Positions 9,549-19,949 of a stretch of DNA of 64,000 nucleotides are shown one piece after another (position 1 is the stretch's first letter; each line of letters opens with the position of its first letter). The notes beneath the pieces were generated by a model. The model did no database searches and was not told the DNA's origin. It worked only from the letters and a program-made list of their open reading frames with translations. A program made the translations under genes and the position numbers. Origin of the DNA: Rubidibacter lacunae KORDI 51-2 (GTDB lineage: Bacteria; Cyanobacteriota; Cyanobacteriia; Cyanobacteriales; Rubidibacteraceae); NCBI RefSeq assembly GCF_000473895.1, contig NZ_ASSJ01000031.1:1-64000 (forward strand), in the 5' to 3' direction.

Positions 9549-9707
9549 ATGTCTTGGCCGGAATTTCTGTTGATGACGCTGTTCAATGCGGCTGCCTGCA
9601 TTCTCTTGCCTCGAGTCATTACGATCGACTGGGCAAGATTGCTCGGGCAGTGGGCAGGATCGGCACTCCCAGACGCTGATGATGTTCCTACGGCTCCGGC
9701 CGAGTAG
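9549..9707 (+). CDS. Small hypothetical hydrophobic protein, 52 residues
   Basis: ATG at 9549 with a GGAG Shine-Dalgarno 6-7 bases upstream, TAG at 9705. The product starts MSWPEFLLMTLFNAAACILL, one hydrophobic stretch of about 18 residues, then a tryptophan-containing segment (DWARLLGQWAG) and an acidic tail. The spaced ribosome site and sensible residue use favour a real gene, but it is short and I cannot recognise a family. It could be a small membrane-anchored peptide. Confidence 0.45.
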   Translation: MSWPEFLLMTLFNAAACILLPRVITIDWARLLGQWAGSALPDADDVPTAPAE

Positions 9708-10263
9708 AGCTTAGACGCCCACAACCCTAAACTGTTGACTAGTTGACATGGCAACGAGCGGTTGAGCTATTGCCCGATACGAGCACCAGTAGTGCGCAAC
9801 TATTGCCAGCCTTATCGATTTAGCAAGCACAGCCGGAACTTCTTTACGTAAATCCGGCTGTGCGGCATTTAAGCTATTTATCAAAATTTCGAGTTGGAGG
9901 TGCAACTGATAGTGCCGGAGGCAATCGACCTCGGCACCTTTTGCAACCCCGCTGTTCGGGGTGCTATTGGCAATCGCCGATCTAGCTAATTGTCTAGCTA
10001 AGGTTGCTCTATAGGATACCGAATTGGATCTCAACCAGTTGCAGGAAGATATCGTCTGACAAAGTTTCTGCGATCGAACAGCCTCAGGCACTCGTGCTAC
10101 GGCGGAGTTCTGCGGCTCTAACGCGGCCGATGCGATAGTCTCCGGTAGAGTCGGCGAAATCCGTAGTGGCAGGTAGGCGATCGTGCTGAATCCCAAACAG
10201 ATTAACTCAGTGGGTTTGCCCAGCCGAGCTAAAGGACTAGAGCGACGGGAGCGACAGCATTTC
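9708..10263. other. Gene-free convergent stretch
   Basis: About 550 bases between the small ORF and the 3' end of the DM13 gene. The 161-codon minus-strand open frame from 9711 to 10196 shows no domain, no ribosome site and no recognisable family, so I do not call it. Confidence 0.4.
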
Positions 10264-10731
10264 TTACTCTATTAAAGTGGCATATCCGAAGGTGACGTTG
10301 AACGCTCGGCACCAGATTGCAACAGCGCTGAAGTCGTCGAGGTCGAGGTCGTTGGGGAGGACGTAGCGCTGAGTGCCCTCAAAGCTTTGCAGCGCGGCAA
10401 GCGTTACATAGCGACTTGCTTCAAGATTCACCGGCACCGAGGTGCCGCGATAGAGCACGACTTGTACGTCCGGTCCCTCAGCAGTTGTAAAGCCGGAGTC
10501 GAAGACCAGGACCCGGCGGTTGTTTTCCAAGACAATGCGCGCTGTTCCTTTGGTGGGATGGTCTTGCTCTGTGGTGACAAAAGTTCCGCTGGCAATGAGA
10601 TTGGTGTTTTGAGCAAGCTGAACGCGAGTTTCGCTATGACGGACTGAGGAGAGTTCGCCGGCCGAAATGGCAGGAGCGTAGGCCGAGGCAAGCATTAGTA
10701 GCGAAAGGGTTCCAAAGACTAAGCGTTTCAT
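10264..10731 (-). CDS. Secreted DM13-domain protein
   Basis: From the ATG at 10731, preceded by AGAGGAA, the protein has 155 residues. Residues 1-24 are a Sec signal peptide (MKRLVFGTLSLLMLASAYAP, cleavage after ISA). The rest is a single DM13 domain: ASGTFVTTEQDHPTKGTARIVLENNRRVLVFD, then the diagnostic GPDVQVVLYRG and YVLPNDLDLDDFSAVAIWCRAFNVTFGYATL, including the C-terminal Cys shared by DM13 proteins. DM13 domains are proposed to act in extracytoplasmic redox or cytochrome-like assemblies; here that is only family knowledge. Divergent from gltX, sharing a 199-base intergenic region. Confidence 0.88.
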   Translation of the reverse strand: MKRLVFGTLSLLMLASAYAPAISAGELSSVRHSETRVQLAQNTNLIASGTFVTTEQDHPTKGTARIVLENNRRVLVFDSGFTTAEGPDVQVVLYRGTSVPVNLEASRYVTLAALQSFEGTQRYVLPNDLDLDDFSAVAIWCRAFNVTFGYATLIE

Positions 10732-10930
10732 CGCGTGTTCCTCTGAGGGGTTGTGCGGGATCGATCGCTGACAGTTCCTAAAATGCGATCGGCGTCTGAG
10801 TGCAGACTGACTGGGAACTAAGCTGAGGCTAATCCTTTGCTGAGGGCCGGCTGAGCGCGCGATCGCGCCGTCTTCCGATCCCAAGTGGGCGATCGCTACA
10901 ATGGTCGGGTCCTTTTCGGCTGCGCCCGTC

Positions 10931-12382
10931 ATGTCCGTCAGAGTCCGCATTGCTCCCAGCCCCACCGGCAAACTCCACATCGGTACCGCACGTACGGCCG
11001 TGTTCAACTGGCTGTTCGCCCGCCATCACGGGGGCACGTTTATCCTGCGCGTGGAAGACACCGATACGGCGCGATCGCGTCCGGAATTCACTGAGAACAT
11101 CAAGGCGGGACTGACCTGGCTCGGTATGACTTGGGACGAAGGACCGTATTTTCAATCCGAGCGCTTGCACCTATATCGCGAGGCCGTCCAAACGCTGCTC
11201 GATAAAGGTCTGGCTTACCGCTGCTTCACCTCGGAAGAAGAGTTGAAAGCCTTACGCGATCGCCAACGGGCGGTCAACCAAGCGCCGCGCTACGACAACC
11301 GCCACCGGGACCTCACACCAGAGCAATGCGCCGCTTTCGAAGCCGAAGGCCGGCGGCCGGTGATTCGCTTCCGCATCGATGACGATCGCGAGGTCGTCTG
11401 GGACGACTGCGTCCGCGGTCGTGTGGCTTGGCAGGCAGGGGATCTGGGCGGTGACATGGTCATCGCACGGCGTTCCGAGACCGAGGATTTCGGACAACCT
11501 CTGTACAACCTGGCGGTGGTAGTGGACGACTTAGAGATGCAGATCTCCCATGTCATTCGCGGCGAAGACCACATTGCCAACACCGCCAAGCAAATTTTGC
11601 TCTACGAGGCATTTGGCGCGAAGGAGCCAGCTTTCGCGCATACGCCGCTGATCCTCAACGAGCAAGGTCAAAAGCTATCCAAGCGCGATAACGTTACGTC
11701 GATTTTCGACTTTCGCGACCTGGGTTTATTACCCAAGGCAATGGCAAACTATATGGCACTGTTAGGCTGGACGCCTCCGGATTCGACCCAGGAGCTCTTC
11801 ACGCTCTCCGAAGCCGCCAAGCTGTTTAGCCTCGATCGCGTCAGTAAAGCCGGGGCTAAGTTCGACTGGGCGAAGCTGGATTGGATCAACAGTCAGTATT
11901 TACACCACCTACCCCCTACCGATTTGGTCGAGCTGCTGGTGCCGCGCTGGCAAGCCGCTGGGTTTGCCTTCGACCTAGAGCGCGATCGTCCCTGGCTGGA
12001 AGATATGGCTGCGCTGATCGCCACGAGCCTGACGCGCCTGAGTGACGCAACCGAGCAAAGTCAGGTGTTTTTCGCCAAGACACTAAGTTTCAGCGACGCT
12101 GCGACCACACAGCTCCAGCAAGACGGCGTTGGCGCTATCCTTCAAGCAACGGCGGACAGGCTGGCCGACCGCTCGCCGTTCGATCTGGAATCCGCGCAAG
12201 ATTTGGTCAAACATGTGACGAAGGCCTGCGGCGTGAAGAAGGGCGTCGTAATGAAATCCTTGCGGGCTGCCCTTACAGGCGACCTACGCGGTCACGATCT
12301 GATGCAGTCGTGGTTGCTGTTCAACCGCCGCGGTCTTGATGCGTCGCGTTTGCAGGATGCGCTCGCGATCGCCAAAAAGTAA
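10931..12382 (+). CDS. gltX: Glutamyl-tRNA synthetase
   Basis: Charges tRNA-Glu, and in cyanobacteria also tRNA-Gln ahead of GatCAB amidation; the product also feeds tetrapyrrole synthesis. The ATG at 10931 gives 483 residues beginning [20 protein letters not shown], a class I synthetase HIGH-type motif (HIGT, 16-19). The second signature is KLSKRDN near residue 245. The C-terminal anticodon-binding domain is full length. Upstream codons to 10901 lack homology. Expected length for the family, with no anomaly. The TAA stop lies in a small hairpin (AGTAAG/CTTACT, 12378-12393) that lacks a T tract. Confidence 0.97.
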   Translation: MSVRVRIAPSPTGKLHIGTARTAVFNWLFARHHGGTFILRVEDTDTARSRPEFTENIKAGLTWLGMTWDEGPYFQSERLHLYREAVQTLLDKGLAYRCFTSEEELKALRDRQRAVNQAPRYDNRHRDLTPEQCAAFEAEGRRPVIRFRIDDDREVVWDDCVRGRVAWQAGDLGGDMVIARRSETEDFGQPLYNLAVVVDDLEMQISHVIRGEDHIANTAKQILLYEAFGAKEPAFAHTPLILNEQGQKLSKRDNVTSIFDFRDLGLLPKAMANYMALLGWTPPDSTQELFTLSEAAKLFSLDRVSKAGAKFDWAKLDWINSQYLHHLPPTDLVELLVPRWQAAGFAFDLERDRPWLEDMAALIATSLTRLSDATEQSQVFFAKTLSFSDAATTQLQQDGVGAILQATADRLADRSPFDLESAQDLVKHVTKACGVKKGVVMKSLRAALTGDLRGHDLMQSWLLFNRRGLDASRLQDALAIAKK

Positions 12383-12861
12383 GCGCCCTTACTTACGGAG
12401 GACACATAGCAACGATACGTGCGCGAGCGCAAGCCCTTATGGAATTCTTGCAGCTACGAGAAACCGAGCCGGCAAAGTGAGTTTGTCGCTGAAGAGATCC
12501 TACAAAAGCCGATGCCGAAACGGCAGCAGGGTTTGTTGCAAATCGAACTTGGGTAAACAACTACACTTGCAGTGGGGGCGCAGCGCGGGATGCTAGTGCT
12601 CTCCAAGCTGTGCTGCATTGTCGGCGATCGCCTCCCCGTTCTCTATCTGGTTAGGGTGCTAAAGCAACGTTTTCCGCGTGATGAAACCAGGAAGATTGCC
12701 AAAGATTCGATATAGCTTCGAATGGGGGCATCCAGATTCTCTTGCCGTTGAATCTAGCATCACGCCGCAATGCTAGTAGGTTCACTGTTCGGGAAAAGCT
12801 TTAGCTAGCCTAGCTTAAGCCGGTAATACTAAATCCGGGACAATGTGATGCGAGTAGTGAG
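12383..12861. other. Gene-free stretch before the IS256 element
   Basis: About 480 bases after gltX. No ORF with homology, no repeat shared with other parts of the window. The IS256 left inverted repeat begins at its right edge. Confidence 0.45.
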
Positions 12862-14183
12862 CCTGTAAATGTTTTTTGTGTAAGCGGTCAGAGAGATAAC
12901 CCAATAGGAGACCGCAACCCATGCCCAGACGCGAGTCAGAACCCTCCGAAGCCGACCAGCTTCTCAACCAACTCCTGCAGCATTACTCCGGTCCCTAGCA
13001 AATCCTCGGCGAGCATGGGCTGCTCAAACAGCTCACCACCCGTTTGGTCGAACCCGCCCTCCAAGGCGAATTGACCCACCACCTCTAGCAGCAGGCTGCC
13101 GATCCCAATGCCCTGCCCAACAGTCGCAACGGCGACTCGCGCCAAACCGTCCACAGCAACCAAGGCAGCCTCGAGCTGCAGATTCCGCGCGACCGTCGCA
13201 GCGAATTCACGCCCGTCCTCGTGCCTAAAGGTCAACGTTGCCTAGCGGGCATAGACGAGAAGATTCTGGCACTCTCCGCCCGTGGGAGCAGCACCCAGAC
13301 CTTCAGGCACAACTGCGCGACCTCTATGGTGTGGACATCTCCCCGAGCTGGTCAGTCAGGTCACCTATACCGTGCTGGCCGAGCTGCGCCAGTGACACTC
13401 TCGCCCGCTAGCGGCAATCTACCCAATTGTCTGGCTCGATGCCCTGCGGGTGAAAGTCCGCCAACCAGGACGAGCGGGTGCAGTCGGTGTCGATTTATCT
13501 GGGGCTGGGGGTGACCCTGGATGGGCAGATGGAAGTGCTAGGGTGTGGCTGTCGCCGAACGGGTGCGCCAAGTTCTGGTTGTCGGTGTTGAGGGACCTGA
13601 AGAACCGGGGAGGGGAGCGCATCTTCATCACCTGCGTCGATGAGCTGAGCGCGTTTTCCGAGGCGATCGCCGCGACATTGCTCGAGGCCGGGGTGCAACT
13701 GTGTCTGGTGCCCAGGTGTGCAACTCGCTGCATTACGTTGGCTGGAAGCAGCGCAAGACCCCCAGCAGCGGACCTGAAAGCGATTTACCGCGCGGCGACG
13801 GTAGCTGTCGCCGAGGATGCGCTAGCAGAGTTCGCCGAGAAGTGGGATCCCACCGACCCGACCATCAGCGCGATGTAATTGCGGCACTGGGAGCAAGTCA
13901 TCTCGTTCTTCGATTACCCGCCAGAAATCCGGCGAGTGATTGACACGACCAACGCGTTTGAATCGCCGAACGACTCGTTGCGGAAGGTATTGAAGACCAA
14001 GGGGTCATTTCCGTCAGAGGCAGCAGTCTTCAAGTTGCTCTACCTAGCGCTGGAGAAGATTGACGATAAATGGACGATGCCACTGGCGAACTGGAAGGTA
14101 GTGCTAGCGCGATTTGCCATCGAGCATCCCGAGTGCTTCACCGACTGAGGTCTACTTGCTTACACAAAAAACTTGACACCCCC
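12862..14183 (+). mobile_element. Decayed IS256-family insertion sequence
   Basis: About 1.32 kb, the usual IS256-family size. The ends are inverted: the 15 bases GTTTTTTGTGTAAGC at 12871-12885 recur as their complement at 14158-14172, and the match extends outwards imperfectly (TGTAAAT/TGTCAA), giving terminal repeats of about 25 bases. Inside is one transposase gene with several stops and frameshifts. The copy is near full length, which makes it a reference for the relic at 32.5-33.0 kb. It cannot make an active transposase. Confidence 0.85.
12921..14148 (+). pseudogene. IS256-family (Mutator-type) transposase, inactivated
   Basis: ATG at 12921 opens MPRRESEPSEADQLLNQLLQ. In-frame TAG codons fall at 12996 and 13086, and a TAA at 13876. 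Frameshifts occur near 13290-13450 and 13700. Pieced together across frames, the family landmarks are present: ARGSSTQ..., YGVDISP, AAIYPIVWLDALRVKVR, KFWLSVLRDLKNRG..FITCVD, ADLKAIYRAAT, RRVIDTTNAFES, LRKVLKTKGSFPSEAAVFKLLYLAL and WTMPLANWKVVLARFAIEHP. These include the DDE-region segments of the family. The many independent lesions show age rather than a sequencing slip. Confidence 0.9.
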
Positions 14184-14330
14184 TCATCGAGCCCTCCTTG
14201 TTCTTTCTTCGCAAACACCAGCTTTTGTCCAAAGTCCAGATCGAATCGGTTCCCCCACAGGGCAGGGATCGATCGCATCGGGGTCAACCTATCCTGTGGT
14301 CTAACATCCGGGCGAGCTGACTCGACCTAC

Positions 14331-14500
14331 CTAGCCTGGATTATTCACGAACTCTTATGCCGAGACCTTAAACCTTTTGCCGTGCAAGGCTTGCAGGCTT
14401 TTTTTTCTCAATGACAGTGCTTTCTATACACGCAGATTGGAGCCTATTCAGAGCAAGGGTTTGAGGCTGCGTCAAAATTTTCGTGAATAATCCAGTCTAG
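14331..14500 (+). mobile_element. Family 1 MITE, copy 1 (CTAG-flanked)
   Basis: About 170 bases. Both ends read CTAG followed by CCTGGATTATTCACGAA (left) or, on the opposite strand, ACTGGATTATTCACGAA, so 20 of 21 terminal bases are inverted. The flanking CTAG may be a 4-base target duplication. The interior, including the GCAAGGCTTGCAGGC hairpin followed by a T run, is shared with copies at 26613-26781 and 32648-32815. There is no coding capacity. The ends resemble those of IS1380- or IS5-type elements; the autonomous partner is not in this window. Confidence 0.85.
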
Positions 14501-14799
14501 ATCGCGTTTTCTGGCTAAGAAAGCCTAAACCCCTTACAAAACTGTTGGCAATCTTCGGAAATAACGGGCTCTGTCTACCCAGAAGGTGAACGAAAACCTA
14601 TGCTTAACGGTTGGCGCTGTCGTTCCAGCTTCTATCGCTAGCAATCGACTTAAACTTTTACCAAACTTGGTATTGCGAGGAGCAGCTTATCTAGAACTCA
14701 TCTTAGATCGTTGCTCCTCGGGCAATAACCGTTGCCGAATTGCAACCGCCTGGGCGATCCCGCCAGGCAGACCGTTGGGGAGAGTGCGATGCGATCGGG

Positions 14800-15708
14800 T
14801 CAGTCAACTTCGCCTGCGTGATAAGAGCTGCGTACCAACGGACCCGAACGGACGTGGGTAAATCCCTGTTCCCGTGCCAGACTACCCAGACGGTCGAATT
14901 CCTCTGGAGTCCAGTATTTCTGCACCGGTAAATGCGCCAGCGATGGGCGCAAATACTGCCCCAGGGTAAGGCGATCGCAACCGACCGAGCGCAGGTCGTG
15001 CAGAGCATCTAAGACTTCGGCTTCGGTTTCGCCCAGCCCCAGCATCAGCCCAGATTTCGTCGGTACGCTAGGATCGCAAGCTCGCACGAGCCTCAACACC
15101 TCAAGCGAGCGTTCGTATTTTGCCCCGCGACGTACCGGACCTTGCAAGCGCCGAACGGTTTCGAGGTTGTGGTTATAGCACGCAGGTCGGGCTTTCACTA
15201 ACGTCCGGACGCGATCGCGTTGCTGCTGCACGGCATCACGGCCGCCCCAAAAGTCAGGCGTCAGCACTTCAATTTGCGTCTGCGGGCAGTGTTGGCGGAT
15301 TGCCTGCATCGTCTTTACAAACCAACTCGCACCTCCGTCGTCGAGATCGTCGCGGGCCACCGCTGTTAGCACTACGTAGTGCAATCCCAGTATTGCCACG
15401 GATTCAGCCACCTTCTGGGGTTCCTCCGGGTCGAGGGATTCCGGTGCGCGTCCTTTGTCAACCTGACAGAATCCACAGGCACGCGTGCAGGTCGGTCCCA
15501 TCAGCAAAAACGTTGCCGTACCTCGCGAGTAGCATTCACCGCGATTAGGGCAACGTCCTTCTTCACAAATCGTATAGATCTGACGTTGCTTGACAATCTG
15601 CTGCACGTTGGAGATTTCGCTGGCGTTGCCGAACGGGCGCCTGAGCCAGGGGGGTAAGACGGGATGAGGTAATCGCAGCGACCCAGGTAATGGTGGGATT
15701 GACGTCAT
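14800..15708 (-). CDS. lipA: Lipoyl synthase
   Basis: Radical-SAM enzyme that inserts two sulfurs into octanoyl groups on E2 and H-protein domains. From the ATG at 15708 it has 302 residues. The auxiliary cluster ligands are Cys48, Cys53 and Cys59 ([13 protein letters not shown]), and the radical-SAM CxxxCxxC is Cys74, Cys78, Cys81 (CTRACGFC). The C-terminal RSSY, whose Ser ligates the auxiliary cluster, is present ([11 protein letters not shown]). The longer open frame to 15867 has no homology upstream of the chosen Met. Complete and normal. Confidence 0.96.
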   Translation of the reverse strand: MTSIPPLPGSLRLPHPVLPPWLRRPFGNASEISNVQQIVKQRQIYTICEEGRCPNRGECYSRGTATFLLMGPTCTRACGFCQVDKGRAPESLDPEEPQKVAESVAILGLHYVVLTAVARDDLDDGGASWFVKTMQAIRQHCPQTQIEVLTPDFWGGRDAVQQQRDRVRTLVKARPACYNHNLETVRRLQGPVRRGAKYERSLEVLRLVRACDPSVPTKSGLMLGLGETEAEVLDALHDLRSVGCDRLTLGQYLRPSLAHLPVQKYWTPEEFDRLGSLAREQGFTHVRSGPLVRSSYHAGEVD

Positions 15709-16134
15709 AGTGTATGCGCGATCGATTGAGGTGCATTGCAGGATCGAGGCTCGGGCAGATGCGCCTCTGGAGGTCGAGATATTCCGAATTCGTTTGGCAT
15801 GGTGGCGACAGCTTTGGGCGGTCGTTGCAACCCGCTCCAGCATGGTAGCCAAGACCGCGCCTCTCAACTGTTGTAACGAGTGTTACTGGCGGGTAAACTT
15901 TCGCTGAGGAAGCGTGCTGCAGAATTGCCTTCGCCCCCCATTCGAAGTGAGAGGAGTGTTCGATTCTTTGAGTGGGGTTTGGGAATATGCCCGCCCGCTG
16001 CCGAGCGCCGTTGTTTTTCGCCAATGCATAGCGGAAACTGCGGTATAGTGCTCGAAAACGCACTTTTTTGACGCGTTAACTGGCATCTACAAAGCTCGCA
16101 TCCCTACTGCATCCCAATTTTTGAGGAGTTAGCC
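15709..16134. other. Divergent intergenic region lipA / receiver gene
   Basis: About 425 bases between two divergent starts. A small hairpin with a T run (AGTGC, loop, GCACT, TTTTTT) lies at 16047-16070 in the 5' region of the plus-strand gene, where it could act as an attenuator or early terminator. The stem is only 5 bp, so this is weak. Confidence 0.35.
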
Positions 16135-16680
16135 GTGGCAGTGCAACGGATCCTAGTCATCGACGACAGTCGGATGATTCGCATGCGGATCATCGACATG
16201 CTGCCTACGAACAATGTCGAGGTGATCGAAGCACGGGACGGGCGTGAAGGACTCGAGCTCATTCGCACCCAGAACCCCAACTTGATTTTGCTCGACTTCC
16301 TCCTACCTAAGATGAGCGGTTGGGACGTGTATCGAGAAGTCCAGAAGCAACCGCAATTCCGGGCTATTCCGCTCGTGGTTATGTCCGGCCGCAAGGAAGA
16401 AGTCACTGAGAAGCTGCCCGAGCCTTTTGAGCACTTTGCCTTTATCGAGAAGCCGTTTGAGAAAGAGCAGCTGATCGAGGCAATTAAAGATGCTCGCACC
16501 AAGGTTACCCCGATGCCCAAGCCGGCCGATGCCCCGATCGCAGCTGCACCCGTATCTGATGCAGCCGCAGCGGAGGTCCAGGAATTGCGTACAAAGGTTG
16601 CGGCATTGGAGAAAGAAACCGTCCTTCTCAAGAAGCAGCTAGTGCAAATAGTTGCGTTTCTTAAGCGCAAGCTGCGTTAG
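16135..16680 (+). CDS. Stand-alone receiver-domain response regulator with C-terminal coiled coil
   Basis: GTG start at 16135 with GAGGAG 6 bases upstream; 181 residues. Residues 4-120 are a receiver domain with Asp10/Asp11 for the acidic pocket, Asp54 as phospho-acceptor (ILLDFLLP), and Lys106 (FIEKPFE). An Ala/Pro-rich linker (about 124-150) leads to a C-terminal coiled coil (VQELRTKVAALEKETVLLKKQLVQIVAFLKRK). There is no DNA-binding or enzymatic output, so signalling would be by protein contact or oligomerisation. No histidine kinase is adjacent. The small membrane protein downstream may share its transcript (67-base gap). Confidence 0.9.
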   Translation: MAVQRILVIDDSRMIRMRIIDMLPTNNVEVIEARDGREGLELIRTQNPNLILLDFLLPKMSGWDVYREVQKQPQFRAIPLVVMSGRKEEVTEKLPEPFEHFAFIEKPFEKEQLIEAIKDARTKVTPMPKPADAPIAAAPVSDAAAAEVQELRTKVAALEKETVLLKKQLVQIVAFLKRKLR

Positions 16681-16747
16681 CCGACAGTTTCTGAGAAATG
16701 GATTCGGTCGATCTCGATCCCGAGCAGTTCGCACGTGGTAGAGCATA

Positions 16748-16948
16748 ATGTTGTTTGTTGTCAAAGTACTCGGATTATCGGGGGCGATCGCCGTTTTCAT
16801 TCGGCTTTACGGTATGGAACGCACCCTGCAGCCAGATGCAACAGCAGCAATGATGGGGGTCTTGACTCTTCCGTTATTGATAGCAGCCGTCCTGGTAACG
16901 CGCTGGCTGGCAATTGATCGTACGGAGAGTCCGCAATCCAATCGCTGA
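16748..16948 (+). CDS. Small two-helix membrane protein
   Basis: A 66-residue protein with helix 1 at about residues 3-20 (FVVKVLGLSGAIAVFIRL), a polar turn (YGMERTLQPD), helix 2 at about 33-53 (AMMGVLTLPLLIAAVLVTRW) and a polar tail. Residue use and topology are those of real small membrane proteins, and it follows the receiver gene on the same strand. I do not recognise a named family. A GTCGGG/CCCGAC hairpin without a T tract follows at 16981-16996. Confidence 0.6.
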   Translation: MLFVVKVLGLSGAIAVFIRLYGMERTLQPDATAAMMGVLTLPLLIAAVLVTRWLAIDRTESPQSNR

Positions 16949-17407
16949 AATTCCATCGCCAGTGCTGCTCCATTGGGTTTGTCGGGAAGCCCGACTGACA
17001 CACTACCCACAGCGGCAGTTTGGCTTTGGCAAACTATCGACATCTGCCCTACCAGACCTTAACTCGCTCCCCAGTCTCCAACTCGCTGCCTAAAAAACTT
17101 CTCTAGTCACCATGGCATTGCCGCCCGTCAGAGTAGGTCGGGCAAATGCCTCGGACGAGAAGTCTACTACCTAGGGCTAACGCATATTGAGTACACTGCC
17201 ACGACTGAATTAGGGATTCAGCGCTCTGTCGAGCTTGAACCGAGCTCTCCGTTCTCAACCAGTCCAGCTCCAGCCTAGCTAATTGTAAAAATGTAGCTGG
17301 GGTTCCGAGGATGTGTTTGCCCTAGTCTACGGCCTGGAAATCTTGGCAAAACGGGCAGCCTGGCGCCAGAATGGACTGGTAGCATGTTTTGGATTGGCGA
17401 CTGTTTC
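16949..17407. other. Gene-free stretch upstream of thf1
   Basis: About 460 bases. Apart from the small hairpin at 16981-16996, I see no gene, repeat or RNA signature. The thf1 promoter should lie in its right part. Confidence 0.45.
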
Positions 17408-18163
17408 GTGAACACCATCCGCACCGTTTCCGATACTAAGCGCAGCTTTTACACGCTGCACGCTCGCCCGATTAATTCGGTCTACCGGCGCGTGGTGGAA
17501 GAGCTGATGGTCGAGATGCACCTGCTTTCGGTCAACACCGATTTTCGTTATGACCCGCTTTACGCCCTCGGCATTACGACCGCGTTCGATCGCTTCATGC
17601 TCGGCTACACACCTGCGGAGGACAAGGACTCAATCTTCGGCGCGATCTGCCGCGCCGTAGAATGCGATCCTCAGCAGGTGCGCAGCGATGCCGACCGCGC
17701 GCGCGCGCTTACAGAGTCGACGGATGGGGACGCCGTCTCGGCCTGGCTGCGTACTGAGCGAACCTTCGACGGTGACGATATCCTGAACGACTTGCCGGGG
17801 GCAATCGCCAACAACCCCCGCTTCAAGTACAGTCGCCTATTCGCAATCGGGCTTTACGCATTTCTCACTGCGGCCGACACCGCGCTGATTGAAGATGAAG
17901 ACCGTCGCAGAGCAGCGCTTGAGCAAGCCTGCGAAGCACTGAGCCTGCCCCGCGAGAAATTCGAAAAAGACCTCGACCTTTACCGCAGCAATTTGGAGAA
18001 AATGGAGCAAGCTCGCCTCGCAATTGAGGACGCACTATTGAGCAGTCGAAAACAGCGCGAACGACGCCAGCAGGAACGAGCTGCCGCAGAAAGCAGCGGC
18101 GACACTGAAGCTTCACCTGTCGAGGAGGCTACCGACTCGTCCTCGGAACCATCGACCTCGTAG
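17408..18163 (+). CDS. thf1: Thylakoid formation protein Thf1 / Psb29
   Basis: Psb29/Thf1 supports photosystem II biogenesis and FtsH protease stability at thylakoids. The GTG at 17408 gives 251 residues starting VNTIRTVSDTKRSFYTLHAR, the conserved family opening, so I prefer it to the ATG at 17384. Family blocks follow: PINSVYRRVVEELMVEMHLL, DPLYALGITTAFDRFM, YSRLFAIGLYAFL and a long C-terminal coiled coil (about 180-230) ending in an acidic Ser/Glu tail. Complete. A family 2 mobile repeat begins 90 bases downstream. Confidence 0.94.
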   Translation: MNTIRTVSDTKRSFYTLHARPINSVYRRVVEELMVEMHLLSVNTDFRYDPLYALGITTAFDRFMLGYTPAEDKDSIFGAICRAVECDPQQVRSDADRARALTESTDGDAVSAWLRTERTFDGDDILNDLPGAIANNPRFKYSRLFAIGLYAFLTAADTALIEDEDRRRAALEQACEALSLPREKFEKDLDLYRSNLEKMEQARLAIEDALLSSRKQRERRQQERAAAESSGDTEASPVEEATDSSSEPSTS

Positions 18164-18253
18164 CCCGCAAGCTCGACAAACTCCGGGAAGGTTGCCGAAT
18201 TACCTTCGTCGATTACATTGCCGAAGTTCCGCGCTCGCTCGGGAGCTTTGTCA

Positions 18254-18463
18254 GGGTTTGCTGATAAAGTCCACAAATCAAATCTAGGGGGTAGAGAGCT
18301 TATGGAATCAGGCTTTTACCAACAAGCTCCAGCTTTTTGCCTCGGATTCTCGGCCCAAGTGTAAGGGTATTGAGTCTCTGGTGCCTATAACCGTGCACTT
18401 TTCTGGCATAGAAAACGCTGAGATCCTTTCATTGAAATAATCCAGCCTTTTTCAGCAAACCCT
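18254..18463 (+). mobile_element. Family 2 MITE, copy A
   Basis: About 210 bases with inverted ends GGGTTTGCTGATAAAG and, on the other strand, GGGTTTGCTGAAAAAGGC. The interior contains TTTTTGCCTCGGATTCTCGG and TTTTCTGGCATAGAAAACGC and aligns along its whole length (by eye about 85%) with the inverted copy at 36851-37060. There is no open frame and no obvious target duplication here. It lies between convergent thf1 and trx genes. It is probably a non-autonomous derivative of an IS with GGGTTTGCTGAAAAA ends. Confidence 0.8.
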
Positions 18464-18542
18464 ATGTTACGGGACTAGCGAGCAAGAAAGCGTCCGATAT
18501 GTGCGACATCCCAACCGTGTTTTCCGGTCGTCCGGGGAGATG

Positions 18543-18863
18543 CTAGAGGGCTGGCGTCAGGCGCTCGACCAGACGATCTGCATTTAACAATCCTTCAATG
18601 CGATCCACGGGCTGTCCGTCGCGAAACAATATCAGCGTTGGCAGCGCTTCGATATCGTAATCCGATGCGAGTTGCGGGTACTTCTCGGTGTCGATCTTGA
18701 TCACTTGCAGGCGCGTCCCCAACCGTACCTTCACCTCTTCTAGGATCGGAGCCAACATCTGGCACGGACCGCACCAAGTGGCATAAAAGTCCACGAGTAG
18801 GGGCGTTTGCGCGCGAGCAAGTAAATCCTGAAAACTAGAAAACTGCTGTTTGACGGTCGCCAT
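18543..18863 (-). CDS. trxA: Thioredoxin (y-type-like)
   Basis: A 106-residue thioredoxin from the ATG at 18863. The active site is Trp30-Cys31-Gly32-Pro33-Cys34 within FYATWCGPCQMLAP; the cis-proline loop is EALPTLILF and the glycine pair region GLLNAD. It reduces disulfides in target enzymes. Short N-terminus and the WCGPCQM sequence recall cyanobacterial y-type (TrxQ) proteins, but the subclass is tentative. It is divergent from fabG with a 100-base spacer holding a HIP1 site. The open frame upstream to 19070 is antisense to fabG and is discarded. Confidence 0.92.
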   Translation of the reverse strand: MATVKQQFSSFQDLLARAQTPLLVDFYATWCGPCQMLAPILEEVKVRLGTRLQVIKIDTEKYPQLASDYDIEALPTLILFRDGQPVDRIEGLLNADRLVERLTPAL

Positions 18864-18891
18864 AGCTGTCTGTACGTTAAATCTGGCTTGA

Positions 18892-19707
<816 letters not shown>

Positions 19708-19949
19708 TGGTCTGAACCCAATTGCATGGTGCGCGATCGCCCGCCAAGCCTTTGCCGAGGGTGTAAGAGGAAAGTAGTTTTGTAAACAATAAATGTAGTC
19801 CTATAGGTGAGGGTGGCGCAGGTGCAGAACCCGCGGGCAGCGATACTCCGAACCCAGCCCGAGCATCCCACTTCAGGACAACAAAAAAATACTGCTTTTC
19901 TCTTAAGCTCGACGGAATCGCGCTAACTTTCAGAGCTTTCTTGGACCTC

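Noticed and set aside
9711-10196. 161-codon minus-strand open frame
   Set aside because: No ribosome site, domain or recognisable family; composition is that of a chance frame.
12996-13088. Two in-frame TAG codons in the IS256 gene as possible recoding
   Set aside because: Further TAA stop and several frameshifts downstream show simple decay.
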